Positions 9,927 to 18,375 of a DNA stretch of 64,000 nt are shown here, in pieces. The position numbers and the translations under genes were made by a program. This stretch comes from Vibrio sp. HI00D65 (GTDB lineage Bacteria; Pseudomonadota; Gammaproteobacteria; Enterobacterales; Vibrionaceae). The notes beneath the pieces are model-generated. The model saw only the letters and a list, made by a program, of their open reading frames with translations. It ran no database searches and was not told where the DNA came from. The stretch's first letter is position 1, and every line of letters begins with the position of its first letter. The stretch lies in contig NZ_LWEH01000123.1 in assembly GCF_001635455.1 (NCBI RefSeq), forward strand, positions 124,001 through 188,000, written 5' to 3'.

Positions 9927-10517
9927 ATGCTAGACAGCATTAAAGAAAGTTTTACAGAAAGTATTCAAATCCAAATTGCGGCTGCAGAAGCACTACCAGA
10001 CGCAATCACGCACGCCGCGCAAGCTATGGTTGCTACCTTGCTTAACGGAAACAAAATCCTATGTTGTGGTAATGGTGGCTCTGCATCAAACGCTCAGCAA
10101 TTTGTATCGTGCCTACTTAACCGTTTTGAAACCGAGCGCCCTAGCCTACCAGCCATGGCCCTTACCGCTGATAACACCACGCTTACTGCGGTTGCAAACG
10201 ACTACCACTACGAAGAGATCTTCTCTAAGCAGGTGCGTGCATTTGGTCAAACGGGTGATATTTTACTGGCTATCTCAACTAGCGGTAACAGCAAGAACAT
10301 CATCAAAGCGATGGAAGCAGCGGTAACTCGCGACATGACTATCATCGCCTTTACAGGTAAAGACGGTGGTGAAATGGCAGGCTTGCTTGGTGAGCACGAT
10401 GTTGAGATTCGCATCCCATCACACCGTACTGCACGCATTCATGAAGTGCACATGGTGACACTACACTGCCTATGTGACCTAATCGATCAAGTACTCTTCC
10501 CTGCTCACGAAGAGTGA
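9927..10517 (+). CDS. diaA: DiaA, DnaA initiator-associating SIS-domain protein
   Basis: Tetrameric SIS-domain protein that binds DnaA and promotes orderly assembly on oriC. The 196 aa equal E. coli DiaA in length. SIS features include [12 protein letters not shown] near residue 48 and [10 protein letters not shown] near residue 110. It resembles the heptose isomerase GmhA, but the context lpoA-yraN-diaA-dolP is the conserved diaA context. SD-like AAGGA precedes the ATG by 4 nt. Confidence 0.94.
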   Translation: MLDSIKESFTESIQIQIAAAEALPDAITHAAQAMVATLLNGNKILCCGNGGSASNAQQFVSCLLNRFETERPSLPAMALTADNTTLTAVANDYHYEEIFSKQVRAFGQTGDILLAISTSGNSKNIIKAMEAAVTRDMTIIAFTGKDGGEMAGLLGEHDVEIRIPSHRTARIHEVHMVTLHCLCDLIDQVLFPAHEE

Positions 10518-10533
10518 TATACGGAGCATCACA

Positions 10534-11139
10534 ATGAAATCAATTACCTCTAAGACGCTATTTAAGCTGATTAGTGTTTCGCTACTTACACTATCTTTGT
10601 CTGGTTGTGCTGGCATTTTCATTGCTGGTGCAGCAACCACAGCAAACATTGTCACTGATACGCGTACCACCAAAGAGATTTGGAACGACAACAATATCGA
10701 ATTTGAAGTCGCAGCCATCACCAATAAACAGCCATACCGCGGTAGCGTTCGTGTTACTGCCAGCTCTTACCGCGGCTCTGTGGTACTAATGGGTCAAGCA
10801 ACAACAGATGCTGAGCGCCGCTCTTTTGAAAGCCAAGCGAAAGATGTACCTGGTATCGAAACGATTCACAACCAGATTCGCGTGAAAGAGCCGCTCTCTG
10901 TTAGTGCTATTAGCAAAGACAGCTGGATTACCACTAAAGTGAAATCTGCTCTGCTGGCTAACTCAGAGCTTAACGGCATCAAAGTAAAAGTCATCACTGA
11001 AGATTCAGAAGTATTCTTGCTGGGCTTAGTATCTCGTGAACATGCAGATATCGCGACCGAAGTAGCACGCAACATTTCAGGTGTGAAGAAGGTAATCCGA
11101 GCATTTGAATACGGTGAAGAAGAGACTGCCGTAAACTAG
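10534..11139 (+). CDS. dolP: DolP (YraP), dual-BON-domain outer-membrane lipoprotein
   Basis: Outer-membrane lipoprotein linked in enterobacteria to envelope integrity and BAM function. The 201 aa carry a signal peptide ending in lipobox LSGC (Cys25). Two BON domains follow, at about 60-120 (YRGSVVLMGQATTDAE) and 125-195 (KVITEDSEVFLLGLVSREHAD). It is the last gene of the lpoA cluster, 16 nt after diaA, and is followed by a strong terminator. Confidence 0.94.
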   Translation: MKSITSKTLFKLISVSLLTLSLSGCAGIFIAGAATTANIVTDTRTTKEIWNDNNIEFEVAAITNKQPYRGSVRVTASSYRGSVVLMGQATTDAERRSFESQAKDVPGIETIHNQIRVKEPLSVSAISKDSWITTKVKSALLANSELNGIKVKVITEDSEVFLLGLVSREHADIATEVARNISGVKKVIRAFEYGEEETAVN

Positions 11140-11181
11140 TGATTTAGTTGAAGCACAGAAAGCAGCAGGTAACAGAAAAGA

Positions 11182-11210
11182 AAAAAGCAGCGATGAGTCG
11201 CTGCTTTTTA
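11182..11210. terminator. Bidirectional terminator between dolP and sspB
   Basis: The arms AAAAAAGCAGCGA and TCGCTGCTTTTTA form a GC-rich stem flanked by A- and T-runs, so it can end transcription of both convergent units. Confidence 0.9.
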
Positions 11211-11234
11211 TTGAGTCGTTATTTATAACTAACG

Positions 11235-11729
11235 TTATTTGATAACACGAAGGCTTGGGCGACCTTTTGCTGGGCGAGGTGGCTCAGGATCTGAGTCTGG
11301 CTCTTCAGCTTCTGGTTCAACCGTTGCAACACTCAAAGATGGGCCTTTTTCTGGCTCTTCGAAAAGACTTTCTTCAATCCCTTCTTCAAGCGAAGTCATG
11401 TAAGCCTCTTCAGGTTCAAACATGGTACCAGCACCATTCTCACGAGCGTAAATCGCTTGTACGGCATAAAGTGGAACGATCACAGAGTGAGGACGACCAC
11501 TAAAACGAGCGCTAAACGTCACAGCTTCGTTACCCAGCTCAAGTTGTCCAACTGCACGAGGTGCGATGTTCAGAATGATCTGACCATCTTGAACAAACTC
11601 TTCTGGAACTCGCACGCCTGGTAGTGTTGCTTCAACTACAAGGTGTGGAGTTAATTCGTTATCAACCAGCCAATCATAGAATGCACGAAGCATGTATGGT
11701 CGGCGTGGTGTCATATTTGAGATATCCAT
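11235..11729 (-). CDS. sspB: SspB, ClpXP specificity adaptor
   Basis: Adaptor that binds SsrA-tagged peptides and delivers them to ClpXP. The 164 aa begin MDISNMTPRRPY, nearly identical to the E. coli start. The folded SsrA-binding domain covers about residues 1-115. An acidic linker rich in E and P follows. The short ClpX-binding tail PSLRVIK is at the extreme C-terminus. It lies 5 nt downstream of sspA, forming the usual sspAB operon. Confidence 0.97.
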   Translation of the reverse strand: MDISNMTPRRPYMLRAFYDWLVDNELTPHLVVEATLPGVRVPEEFVQDGQIILNIAPRAVGQLELGNEAVTFSARFSGRPHSVIVPLYAVQAIYARENGAGTMFEPEEAYMTSLEEGIEESLFEEPEKGPSLSVATVEPEAEEPDSDPEPPRPAKGRPSLRVIK

Positions 11730-11734
11730 AACGC

Positions 11735-12370
11735 TTAGCGAACTAGTCGCATCTCGCGCTCAGCTTCCGTTAAAGAAGCTAGGAATGAATCACGTTCAAA
11801 TACGCGGTTCATATAAACTTTAAGCTCTTTAGAACCAGGACCAATTAGCTCAATACCAAGCTCGGGTAAACGCCATAGTAGCGGAGCAAGGTAGCAATCG
11901 ATTAGGCTGAATTCTTCGCTCATGAAGTACTCGTACTCTGCAAAGATAGGAGCTAGCGTCAGTAGATCGTTACGTAGTTTAGTACGTGCTGCTTCAGATT
12001 CTTCAGCATTGCCTTTAACGATCTTCTCTGCAACTGAGTACCAGTTGCGCTCAATACGGTACATCATTAGACGGCTGTTACCACGAGCAACTGGGTATAC
12101 AGGCATCAATGGTGGATGAGGAAAACGCTCATCTAGGTATTCCATGATGATCTTAGAGTCGTAAAGAGCAAGCTCGCGATCAACAAGAGTTGGTACTGAT
12201 TTGTACGGGTTCAGTTCAACAAGCTCTGCTGGAAGATTTTTTTCATCAACCAACTCAACTTCAACACTTACGCCTTTTTCAGCAAGAACGATGCGCACCT
12301 GATGGCTATACATATCAGAAGCACTTGAGAAAAGAGTCATTACAGAACGTTTATTGGCAGCTACAGCCAT
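11735..12370 (-). CDS. sspA: SspA, stringent starvation protein A (RNA polymerase-associated)
   Basis: GST-fold protein that binds RNA polymerase holoenzyme and modulates promoter activity under starvation and acid stress. The 211 aa begin MAVAANKRSVMTLFS, as in E. coli. The GST N-domain and helical C-domain are both complete. The family lacks glutathione transferase activity. TGGAGGG lies 5 nt upstream of the ATG and is a strong ribosome site. The gene is separated from petC by a terminator, so it probably has its own promoter. Confidence 0.97.
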   Translation of the reverse strand: MAVAANKRSVMTLFSSASDMYSHQVRIVLAEKGVSVEVELVDEKNLPAELVELNPYKSVPTLVDRELALYDSKIIMEYLDERFPHPPLMPVYPVARGNSRLMMYRIERNWYSVAEKIVKGNAEESEAARTKLRNDLLTLAPIFAEYEYFMSEEFSLIDCYLAPLLWRLPELGIELIGPGSKELKVYMNRVFERDSFLASLTEAEREMRLVR

Positions 12371-12393
12371 GGAGCCCTCCAGTACACTTTAAA

Positions 12394-12424
12394 TAAAAAC
12401 AATGGAGGCCTAAAGCCTCCATTG
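12394..12424 (-). terminator. Intrinsic terminator after petC
   Basis: On the minus strand, AATGGAGGC and GCCTCCATT pair around a short loop and run into GTTTTTATTT. It insulates petABC from sspAB. Confidence 0.9.
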
Positions 12425-12467
12425 AACATTGACATAATTTGGGAATTAGCAAGGTATTATAGCACAA

Positions 12468-13205
12468 TTAGTGCACATCACGCCAATACTCTTTCTTCAG
12501 CAGAACCACGATGATCGTGAACAATACTAAGAAAGCCATTACCCACCAACCCATTGCGTGACGCTCAAGTTTCACCGGGTCGCCTGAGTAAACAAGGAAG
12601 TTTACTAGGTCACGAACCGCGTCGTCGTACTCACCTGTACTTAGCTCACCAGAACCGTCAGTTTCAGTACCAACAACCACTTCAACCTCTTCACCATCTA
12701 CGATATGAGTTGCGTAGATTGGCGTTGGGATACCTTGTAGTTCTTCAAGTACGTGTGGCATACCTACGCTTGGGAAAACAATGTTGTTCACACCAAATGG
12801 ACGAGATGGATCCTCGTAGAAAGTGCGAAGGTACGTGTATAGCCAATCTGCACCACGAACACGAGCAACCAAAGTTAGATCTGGTGGCGGAGCACCAAAC
12901 CAACTTGCCGCTTGCTCAGCTGGCATAGCATTAACTATTAAGCTACCAATTTTCGCTTCAGGGTCGAAAATCAGATTTTCTTTCATTAGATCTACAGGGA
13001 TATCTAAGTCATTCGCAACACGTTCATAACGTTGGTACTGCGTCGAGTGACAACCGAAACAGTAGTTCATGAACATCTTAGCGCCATTTTGCAATGAGGC
13101 TTTGTCCGTTAAGTCATTGTTCGCTTTGTCTAATGGTACGTTTGCACCCGCTGCCATCGCGAAAGACGGCAACATAGCGAATAAAATTACAATCCACTTT
13201 TTCAT
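12468..13205 (-). CDS. petC: PetC, cytochrome c1 of the bc1 complex
   Basis: Membrane-anchored c-type cytochrome that passes electrons from the Rieske protein to soluble cytochrome c. The 245 aa have an N-terminal signal peptide cleaved after about residue 18. The heme-binding motif CFGCH is at 49-53, and one C-terminal anchor spans about 217-236. It overlaps petB by 4 nt (ATGA) and is the last gene of petABC. Confidence 0.96.
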   Translation of the reverse strand: MKKWIVILFAMLPSFAMAAGANVPLDKANNDLTDKASLQNGAKMFMNYCFGCHSTQYQRYERVANDLDIPVDLMKENLIFDPEAKIGSLIVNAMPAEQAASWFGAPPPDLTLVARVRGADWLYTYLRTFYEDPSRPFGVNNIVFPSVGMPHVLEELQGIPTPIYATHIVDGEEVEVVVGTETDGSGELSTGEYDDAVRDLVNFLVYSGDPVKLERHAMGWWVMAFLVLFTIIVVLLKKEYWRDVH

Positions 13206-14467
13206 TTGAATGTCACCCTTTCTGGTAATGGTTTCGTCGCCTCATTTTTACTGTAGAACCACAGTAGAACGAAGAACATGAAGTAACCTAAGCTAAAGAT
13301 TTGTGCTAGTAGCGTGTAAGTTGGCGTTGCTGGAAGCGCACCAAGTACACCAAGCGCAATAAAGCTTATTGTGAATTGGATGATATTGATCAAATGCAAT
13401 TTGCTACGGTAACGGTAAGAACGTACTTTACAACGGTCAAACCACGGTAGTAGGAATAGCACAACAATTGATGCGCCCATCGCTACAACACCTAGCAGCT
13501 TGTCAGGAACCGCACGTAGGACTGCGTAGAAAGGCGTGAAGTACCATACAGGAGCGATGTGCTCAGGTGTCTTCAGTGGGTTCGCAGCTTCAAAGTTAGG
13601 CGGCTCAAGGAAGTATCCACCCATTTCAGGGTTGAAGAACAGCACGTAACAGAATAAGAATAGAAAACCAGCAACACCTACCATATCTTTCACAGTCCCG
13701 TATGGGTGGAAAGGAATAGAGTCGATGATGTCGTATTTCTTCGTGTAATCCTTGTGGAATGGGAACTGAGTTTTGTAGCCGTCGCCCATTGTACCCTTAG
13801 GAAGTTTAGTCTCGATACCGTCTGGGTTATTTGAACCAACCTCGTGCAGTGCTAGTACGTGAAGTACGATAAGCAGTAGAAGTACGATTGGCAGCGCGAT
13901 AACGTGCAGTGCGAAGAAACGGTTCAGCGTTGCACCAGAGATAATGTAGTCACCACGGATCCAAAGCGTTAGGTCATCACCGATAACAGGAATCGCACCA
14001 AACAGAGAAATGATTACCTGAGCACCCCAGTAAGACATTTGCCCCCATGGTAGTAAGTAACCCATGAAAGCCTCGGCCATAAGCACCAAGAAGATCAACA
14101 TACCGAAGATCCAAAGTAACTCACGAGGTTTTTGGTAAGAACCGTAGATTAGACCACGGAACATGTGCAGGTAGATAACTACGAAGAATGCCGAAGCACC
14201 CGTCGAGTGCATGTAACGTAGTAACCAACCGTATTCTACGTCACGCATGATGTATTCAACTGAAGCAAACGCACCATCACCAGACGGTACGTAGTTCATT
14301 GTTAACCAAATACCAGTCAGGATTTGGTTAACCAATACCAACATTGCCAAAGAACCGAAAAGGTACCAAAAGTTAAAGTTCTTAGGCATTGGGTATTCAG
14401 ATAAGTGCTTTTTGTAAGCATTCATCGCGGGTATACGTTTTTCTACCCAGTCTAGTAGTCCTTGCAT
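13202..14467 (-). CDS. petB: PetB, cytochrome b of the bc1 complex
   Basis: Integral quinol-oxidising subunit that carries the two b hemes. The 421 aa hold the N-terminal b domain (helices A-D) and a full C-terminal subunit IV-like part in one chain, as in proteobacterial cytochrome b. The PEHIAPVWYFTPFYA block contains the PEWY-like quinol-site motif in the variant PVWY. The ATG shares one base with the petA stop (TAATG). Confidence 0.96.
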   Translation of the reverse strand: MQGLLDWVEKRIPAMNAYKKHLSEYPMPKNFNFWYLFGSLAMLVLVNQILTGIWLTMNYVPSGDGAFASVEYIMRDVEYGWLLRYMHSTGASAFFVVIYLHMFRGLIYGSYQKPRELLWIFGMLIFLVLMAEAFMGYLLPWGQMSYWGAQVIISLFGAIPVIGDDLTLWIRGDYIISGATLNRFFALHVIALPIVLLLLIVLHVLALHEVGSNNPDGIETKLPKGTMGDGYKTQFPFHKDYTKKYDIIDSIPFHPYGTVKDMVGVAGFLFLFCYVLFFNPEMGGYFLEPPNFEAANPLKTPEHIAPVWYFTPFYAVLRAVPDKLLGVVAMGASIVVLFLLPWFDRCKVRSYRYRSKLHLINIIQFTISFIALGVLGALPATPTYTLLAQIFSLGYFMFFVLLWFYSKNEATKPLPERVTFK

Positions 14468-15057
14468 TATGCATCTCCCTCGTCAATACCGATCAGGATC
14501 TTGGTGTCGCTTAAATACATATGCTTTGGCACAACAAGGTTCAATGGTGCAGGCACGCCTTGGAATACTCGACCAGCCATATCAAATTTCGAACCATGAC
14601 ACGGACAGAAGAAACCAGACTTAACACCTTGTACTTGTTCTGCGAAAGAATCAGGTAGGTAAGTCGGAGAACAACCTAAGTGCGTACAGAAGCCAACAGC
14701 AACGAAGAATTCCGGCTTAATTGAACGGAATTCGTTCTGTGCGTATTCGGGTTGTTGTTCAGTTTCAGATTGAGGATCACGAAGTTGACCACCGATAGAT
14801 TTTAGGTTTTCTAGTACCGACTCAGCACGGCGTACAACCCAGACAGGTTTACCTTGCCACTCGACACGAACCATTTGTCCCGGTTCTAACTTGCTGACTT
14901 CAACTTCCACCGGTGCACCCGCAGCTTTCGCCTTGGCACTCGGATTCCATGATTTAATAAAAGGCACGGCTACAGCAGCAGCTCCCAAACCACCAACAAC
15001 GGCTGTTGTTGCGGTTAAGAAACGCCTGCGACCGTTATTTAAAGGCGCGTTGCTCAT
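14467..15057 (-). CDS. petA: PetA, Rieske iron-sulfur subunit of bc1
   Basis: Carries the 2Fe-2S cluster that takes the first electron from quinol. The 196 aa begin with a twin-arginine type sequence (GRRRFLTATT) and a hydrophobic anchor at about 15-33, so Tat export of the folded cluster is expected. The ligand motifs are CTHLGC (C124, H126, C129) and CPCHG (C151, C153, H154). It is the first gene of petABC, with a good promoter about 100 bp upstream. Confidence 0.97.
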   Translation of the reverse strand: MSNAPLNNGRRRFLTATTAVVGGLGAAAVAVPFIKSWNPSAKAKAAGAPVEVEVSKLEPGQMVRVEWQGKPVWVVRRAESVLENLKSIGGQLRDPQSETEQQPEYAQNEFRSIKPEFFVAVGFCTHLGCSPTYLPDSFAEQVQGVKSGFFCPCHGSKFDMAGRVFQGVPAPLNLVVPKHMYLSDTKILIGIDEGDA

Positions 15058-15154
15058 CCAAACATTCTCCCATTTGCTCCTTGTGGATTGAAATTATTCC
15101 GATTAAAGAGCATGGCTAACAAAATATGTATTTAGTTCTATTTATTGACGGCGA

Positions 15155-15183
15155 ATGATAAATAAAACCCTACTTTTTGACAA
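15155..15183 (-). promoter_or_regulatory. petABC promoter (sigma70 type)
   Basis: On the minus strand, TTGTCA (15183-15178), a 17-nt spacer and TATCAT (15160-15155), about 98 nt upstream of the petA ATG. Confidence 0.7.
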
Positions 15184-15301
15184 GATAAAGCTACCTTTTT
15201 GTAACAATCATGAGGCAAAGCGCACATTGAGTTACAAAAGCTTTCAAAATACAAAAATTTGGAAATAAAACGAGAGGGGGAAAGCGTTTAGCGGGGGGAA
15301 T

Positions 15302-15334
15302 AAAAACAAAAAGCCCGGCATGTAGCCGAGCTTT
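15302..15334 (-). terminator. Intrinsic terminator after rpsI
   Basis: On the minus strand, AAGCTCGGC and GCCGGGCTT pair and run into TTTTTGTTTTTA, about 55 nt after the rpsI stop. Confidence 0.9.
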
Positions 15335-15388
15335 GAACCACAATTCCAGTAATAAAACTGGAAGCGTATATTTTTTCGTAAAGAAAAA

Positions 15389-15781
15389 TTAACGCTTAGA
15401 GAATTGAGGTTTACGACGTGCTTTACGTAGACCAACTTTCTTACGTTCAACGCAACGAGCGTCACGAGTAACGTAGCCAGCTGCACGTAGAGCAGGACGT
15501 AGAGTTTCATCGTACTCCATAAGAGCGCGAGTGATACCGTGGCGGATTGCGCCAGCTTGACCAGAAATACCACCACCAGAAACAGTGATGTAAAGGTCAA
15601 GTTTCTCGGTTAGTTCAACTAGCTCAAGAGGTTGCTTAACAACCATACGAGAAGTTGGACGACCGAAGTAAACATCAAGGCTACGCTTGTTGATTACGAT
15701 CTCACCAGAACCTGGTTTGATGAAAACACGAGCTGCTGAGCTTTTGCGACGACCAGTGCCGTAGTATTGATTCTCTGCCAT
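15389..15781 (-). CDS. rpsI: Ribosomal protein S9
   Basis: Small-subunit head protein whose basic C-terminal tail reaches the P-site tRNA. The ATG at 15781 gives 130 aa starting [15 protein letters not shown], the family N-terminus; a frame extending five codons upstream is not needed. The tail ends in KPQFSKR, with the conserved terminal SKR. It is the second gene of rplM-rpsI, 15 nt after rplM. Confidence 0.98.
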   Translation of the reverse strand: MAENQYYGTGRRKSSAARVFIKPGSGEIVINKRSLDVYFGRPTSRMVVKQPLELVELTEKLDLYITVSGGGISGQAGAIRHGITRALMEYDETLRPALRAAGYVTRDARCVERKKVGLRKARRKPQFSKR

Positions 15782-15796
15782 TTTCATAATCCCCAA

Positions 15797-16225
15797 TTAG
15801 ATGTCTAGTACTTGTGGTTGTTGAGCAACATGGTTGTGCTCAGCACCAGCGTATACTTTTAGCTTACGGTACATAGCGCGGCCTAGAGGACCACGTGGAA
15901 GCATACCTTTAACAGCTAGTTCTAGAACCATTTCTGGCTTCTTGTCAATCAGCTTTTCGAAAGTGATAGACTTAAGACCACCTGGGAACTCAGAGTGACG
16001 GTAGTAAACCTTACCCTTAGCTTTGTTACCAGTTACAGCAACTTTCTCAGCGTTAACAACGATGATGTAATCACCAGTGTCTACGTGAGGAGTGTATTCT
16101 GCTTTGTGCTTACCACGAAGGCGAGAAGCGATTTCACTTGCTAGACGACCAAGAGTTTTACCTTCAGCGTCTACAACATACCAGTCGCGTTTTACAGTTT
16201 CTGGTTTAGCAACGAAAGTTTTCAT
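15797..16225 (-). CDS. rplM: Ribosomal protein L13
   Basis: Early-assembling large-subunit protein. The 142 aa equal E. coli L13 and start [20 protein letters not shown]. It heads the rplM-rpsI operon. The 5' leader of about 155 nt contains a GNRA-capped hairpin. E. coli L13 is known to repress this operon at its own mRNA, so autoregulation is plausible here. Confidence 0.98.
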   Translation of the reverse strand: MKTFVAKPETVKRDWYVVDAEGKTLGRLASEIASRLRGKHKAEYTPHVDTGDYIIVVNAEKVAVTGNKAKGKVYYRHSEFPGGLKSITFEKLIDKKPEMVLELAVKGMLPRGPLGRAMYRKLKVYAGAEHNHVAQQPQVLDI

Positions 16226-16390
16226 GCTAATAATTACCTATTTAAAAAATTTACACTTAAGGAATACTCGCGTATTCCCACTGTCTAAGAGTCACCATTC
16301 ATCACCCCTTCGAGTGTTGGAAAACTCTTGGCATAACGTGATTTAACTCATCGTTAGAGGCCCGCAGTAACGGTAGGTCGCAGGATTATA
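16226..16390 (-). promoter_or_regulatory. rplM-rpsI promoter and structured 5' leader
   Basis: A perfect TATAAT lies at 16390-16385 on the minus strand; the -35 is weak. The leader below it contains a 7-bp stem GGAATAC/GTATTCC closed by the GNRA tetraloop GCGA at 16261-16278, some 35 nt before the ATG. Farther up, AAGAGT and ACTCTT can form a longer-range stem. It is a candidate L13 binding site. Confidence 0.6.
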
Positions 16391-16472
16391 GAGAAGAGCG
16401 AAGAAAAAATCACCTCTTTTTGAACAAAATCACGATTTTTTTATTTCTACTTCTCAATCGAGATATTCCTAT

Positions 16473-17576
16473 CTAACTCAAGTGCTCTTTTGCTAAATAT
16501 TCATGGCTCTGCATTTCGATTAAACGCGACTGGCAACGTTTAAATTCAAACTCTAGCTGGCCGTGGGTATATAAATTTTCTAGCTCTACTTCGGCGGAAA
16601 TAATCAGCTTTACATTGCGCTCATAGAACTCGTCCACTAATGCGATAAAACGTCTTGCTGCATCATCAAAAGTCGCGCCCATTTGCAGAACATCAGCCAA
16701 GAGAACAGTGTGGTAAACGCGAGACAGTTCAATGTAATCATTCTGGCTTCGGGCAGACTGACAAAGCTGAGCAAAAGTACCATGCAACACACCATCGCTT
16801 GCTTCGATAACATCTAACTGACGGTGATTCACTTCAATCTGCTTGAGTCTCTCTTTATCTTCCCCAACCAGTTGGCTGTAGTACTTTTCAAGATTGATGT
16901 TCGCTTGGCTATCGAGTGGATAGTGATATATCTCAGCCTGCTCTAATGTGCGCAGACGATAATCAATACCGCTGTCCACATTAAGAATATGGCAGTTGTC
17001 TTGAATCAGCTTAATCGCAGGTAAGAAACGCGCACGTTGCAGACCATTACGATACAGGTCTGCAGGAGGAATATTTGAGGTCGCAACTAAGATAACGTTT
17101 CGTGCGAATAACTCTTGGAATAAGGTACCTAAGATCATCGCATCGGTGATATCCGAAACGAAAAACTCATCGAAACAGATAATATCCGCCTCTTGTTTCA
17201 ACTTATCCGCAACCAAAGGCAGAGGATCACTTACATTGCCCAGCGCCTTTAATTCCTCATGCACTCGATACATAAAACGATGAAAGTGCACTCGCATTTT
17301 TTTAGTGGTCGGCAAGGCATCGTAGAACGTATCCATCAGATAAGTTTTACCACGCCCTACACCACCCCAAAAGTAAAGCCCTTTAGGTGGCGTTGGTAGC
17401 TCTGGCTTTTTACCGAGCAATTTCTGAAATCGAGTCAATTGAGGAATAGGAGTATTCATATAATCTTGGAACTGGTGAAAAAGTTCATCTAAAGATTTAA
17501 CGGCTTGCTCTTGTGCTGGATCTCTTTGAAATCCATGCTCTTTTATATCTTGTTCGTATTTTTTGACGGGATTCAT
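16473..17576 (-). CDS. zapE: ZapE, AFG1-family ATPase associated with cell division
   Basis: Cytoplasmic P-loop ATPase of the AFG1/LACE1 family that in E. coli joins the Z-ring late in division, mainly under stress. The 367 aa have Walker A GGVGRGKT at 71-78 and Walker B IICFDEFF at 131-138. A sensor region ATSNIPP follows. It lies upstream of rplM in the minus direction and is divergent from zapG, the same neighbourhood as in E. coli. Confidence 0.95.
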   Translation of the reverse strand: MNPVKKYEQDIKEHGFQRDPAQEQAVKSLDELFHQFQDYMNTPIPQLTRFQKLLGKKPELPTPPKGLYFWGGVGRGKTYLMDTFYDALPTTKKMRVHFHRFMYRVHEELKALGNVSDPLPLVADKLKQEADIICFDEFFVSDITDAMILGTLFQELFARNVILVATSNIPPADLYRNGLQRARFLPAIKLIQDNCHILNVDSGIDYRLRTLEQAEIYHYPLDSQANINLEKYYSQLVGEDKERLKQIEVNHRQLDVIEASDGVLHGTFAQLCQSARSQNDYIELSRVYHTVLLADVLQMGATFDDAARRFIALVDEFYERNVKLIISAEVELENLYTHGQLEFEFKRCQSRLIEMQSHEYLAKEHLS

Positions 17577-17795
17577 GACGACATTTCCACAATGAAAGCG
17601 ATATCAGACAGCGAATAAAATTACGCTCAAACAGTAAGGGACGTGACATTATGCGGCGAATAATGCAGCATTAAACTGCTAAGTAGCGCACATGCATTTC
17701 TCTTTATACTGCGGCTTTCTCATAGTACCATGGAGCCGTAGCACGTGTAACTAAGCAGTAACAAACATGTTAAAAAACAATAATAAGGAGCTGTT

Positions 17796-18251
17796 ATGCC
17801 TTGGATGTATGCCATAGCCGGTTTACTAGTCGGACTTATTCTAGGAGTCGCTATTTCTCGTCTCATGACACCTGAATACAAGAAGCAAAAGAACGTACAG
17901 AAAGAATTAGATAGCGCAAAGTTTGCCCTTGAACAGCAGCGACAAGAGCTGGCTGATCACTTTGCGAAATCAGCAGAGATGTTAGACACCTTAGGTAAGG
18001 ACTACACAAAACTGTACCAACACATGGAAAAAACCAGCTCGGAGCTGATCCCTAACCTACCAGAGCAAGACAATCCGTTCGTGAAGACAGCGGCTGCTCA
18101 TTCAGAAAAGCCACAAGAAAAGTCGGCAAACAAAAAAACAGCCCTGGAAGAGCAACCTAAAGATTACGCGAATGGCGCAACTGGCTTATTTACCGAGCAG
18201 AAGAAAGAAATCATTGATGCTCCTGATGTCGTCACTGCAAAAGCGTCATAA
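17796..18251 (+). CDS. zapG: ZapG (YhcB), DUF1043 inner-membrane envelope-growth protein
   Basis: Bitopic inner-membrane protein of the DUF1043 family that in E. coli connects division and envelope synthesis. The 151 aa have one N-terminal membrane segment at about 4-23 (AIAGLLVGLILGVAI). A coiled-coil region covers about 30-75. A low-complexity hydrophilic tail rich in K, E, Q and A follows. AAGGAG lies 7 nt before the ATG. It sits in the conserved zapE-zapG-degQ-degS context. Confidence 0.92.
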   Translation: MPWMYAIAGLLVGLILGVAISRLMTPEYKKQKNVQKELDSAKFALEQQRQELADHFAKSAEMLDTLGKDYTKLYQHMEKTSSELIPNLPEQDNPFVKTAAAHSEKPQEKSANKKTALEEQPKDYANGATGLFTEQKKEIIDAPDVVTAKAS

Positions 18252-18375
18252 ACATTGAAAACTTAGGTGAACTTTACAAAGGTTTTTGAGTCATAACTTT
18301 CACTCAGGTCATTTGAAACTTCTCAAACGTATTAGACGTAATGAGAGGGGTAAGACCTTAACTAGAGAGGAGTTT

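Larger units (their letters stand above)
15058..15388. other. Gap between petA and rpsI: petABC promoter and rpsI terminator
   Basis: This 331-bp non-coding stretch holds the petA ribosome site and promoter near 15155-15183 and the rpsI terminator near 15302-15334. The middle is AT-rich, and I see no credible ORF or RNA gene in it. Confidence 0.6.
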
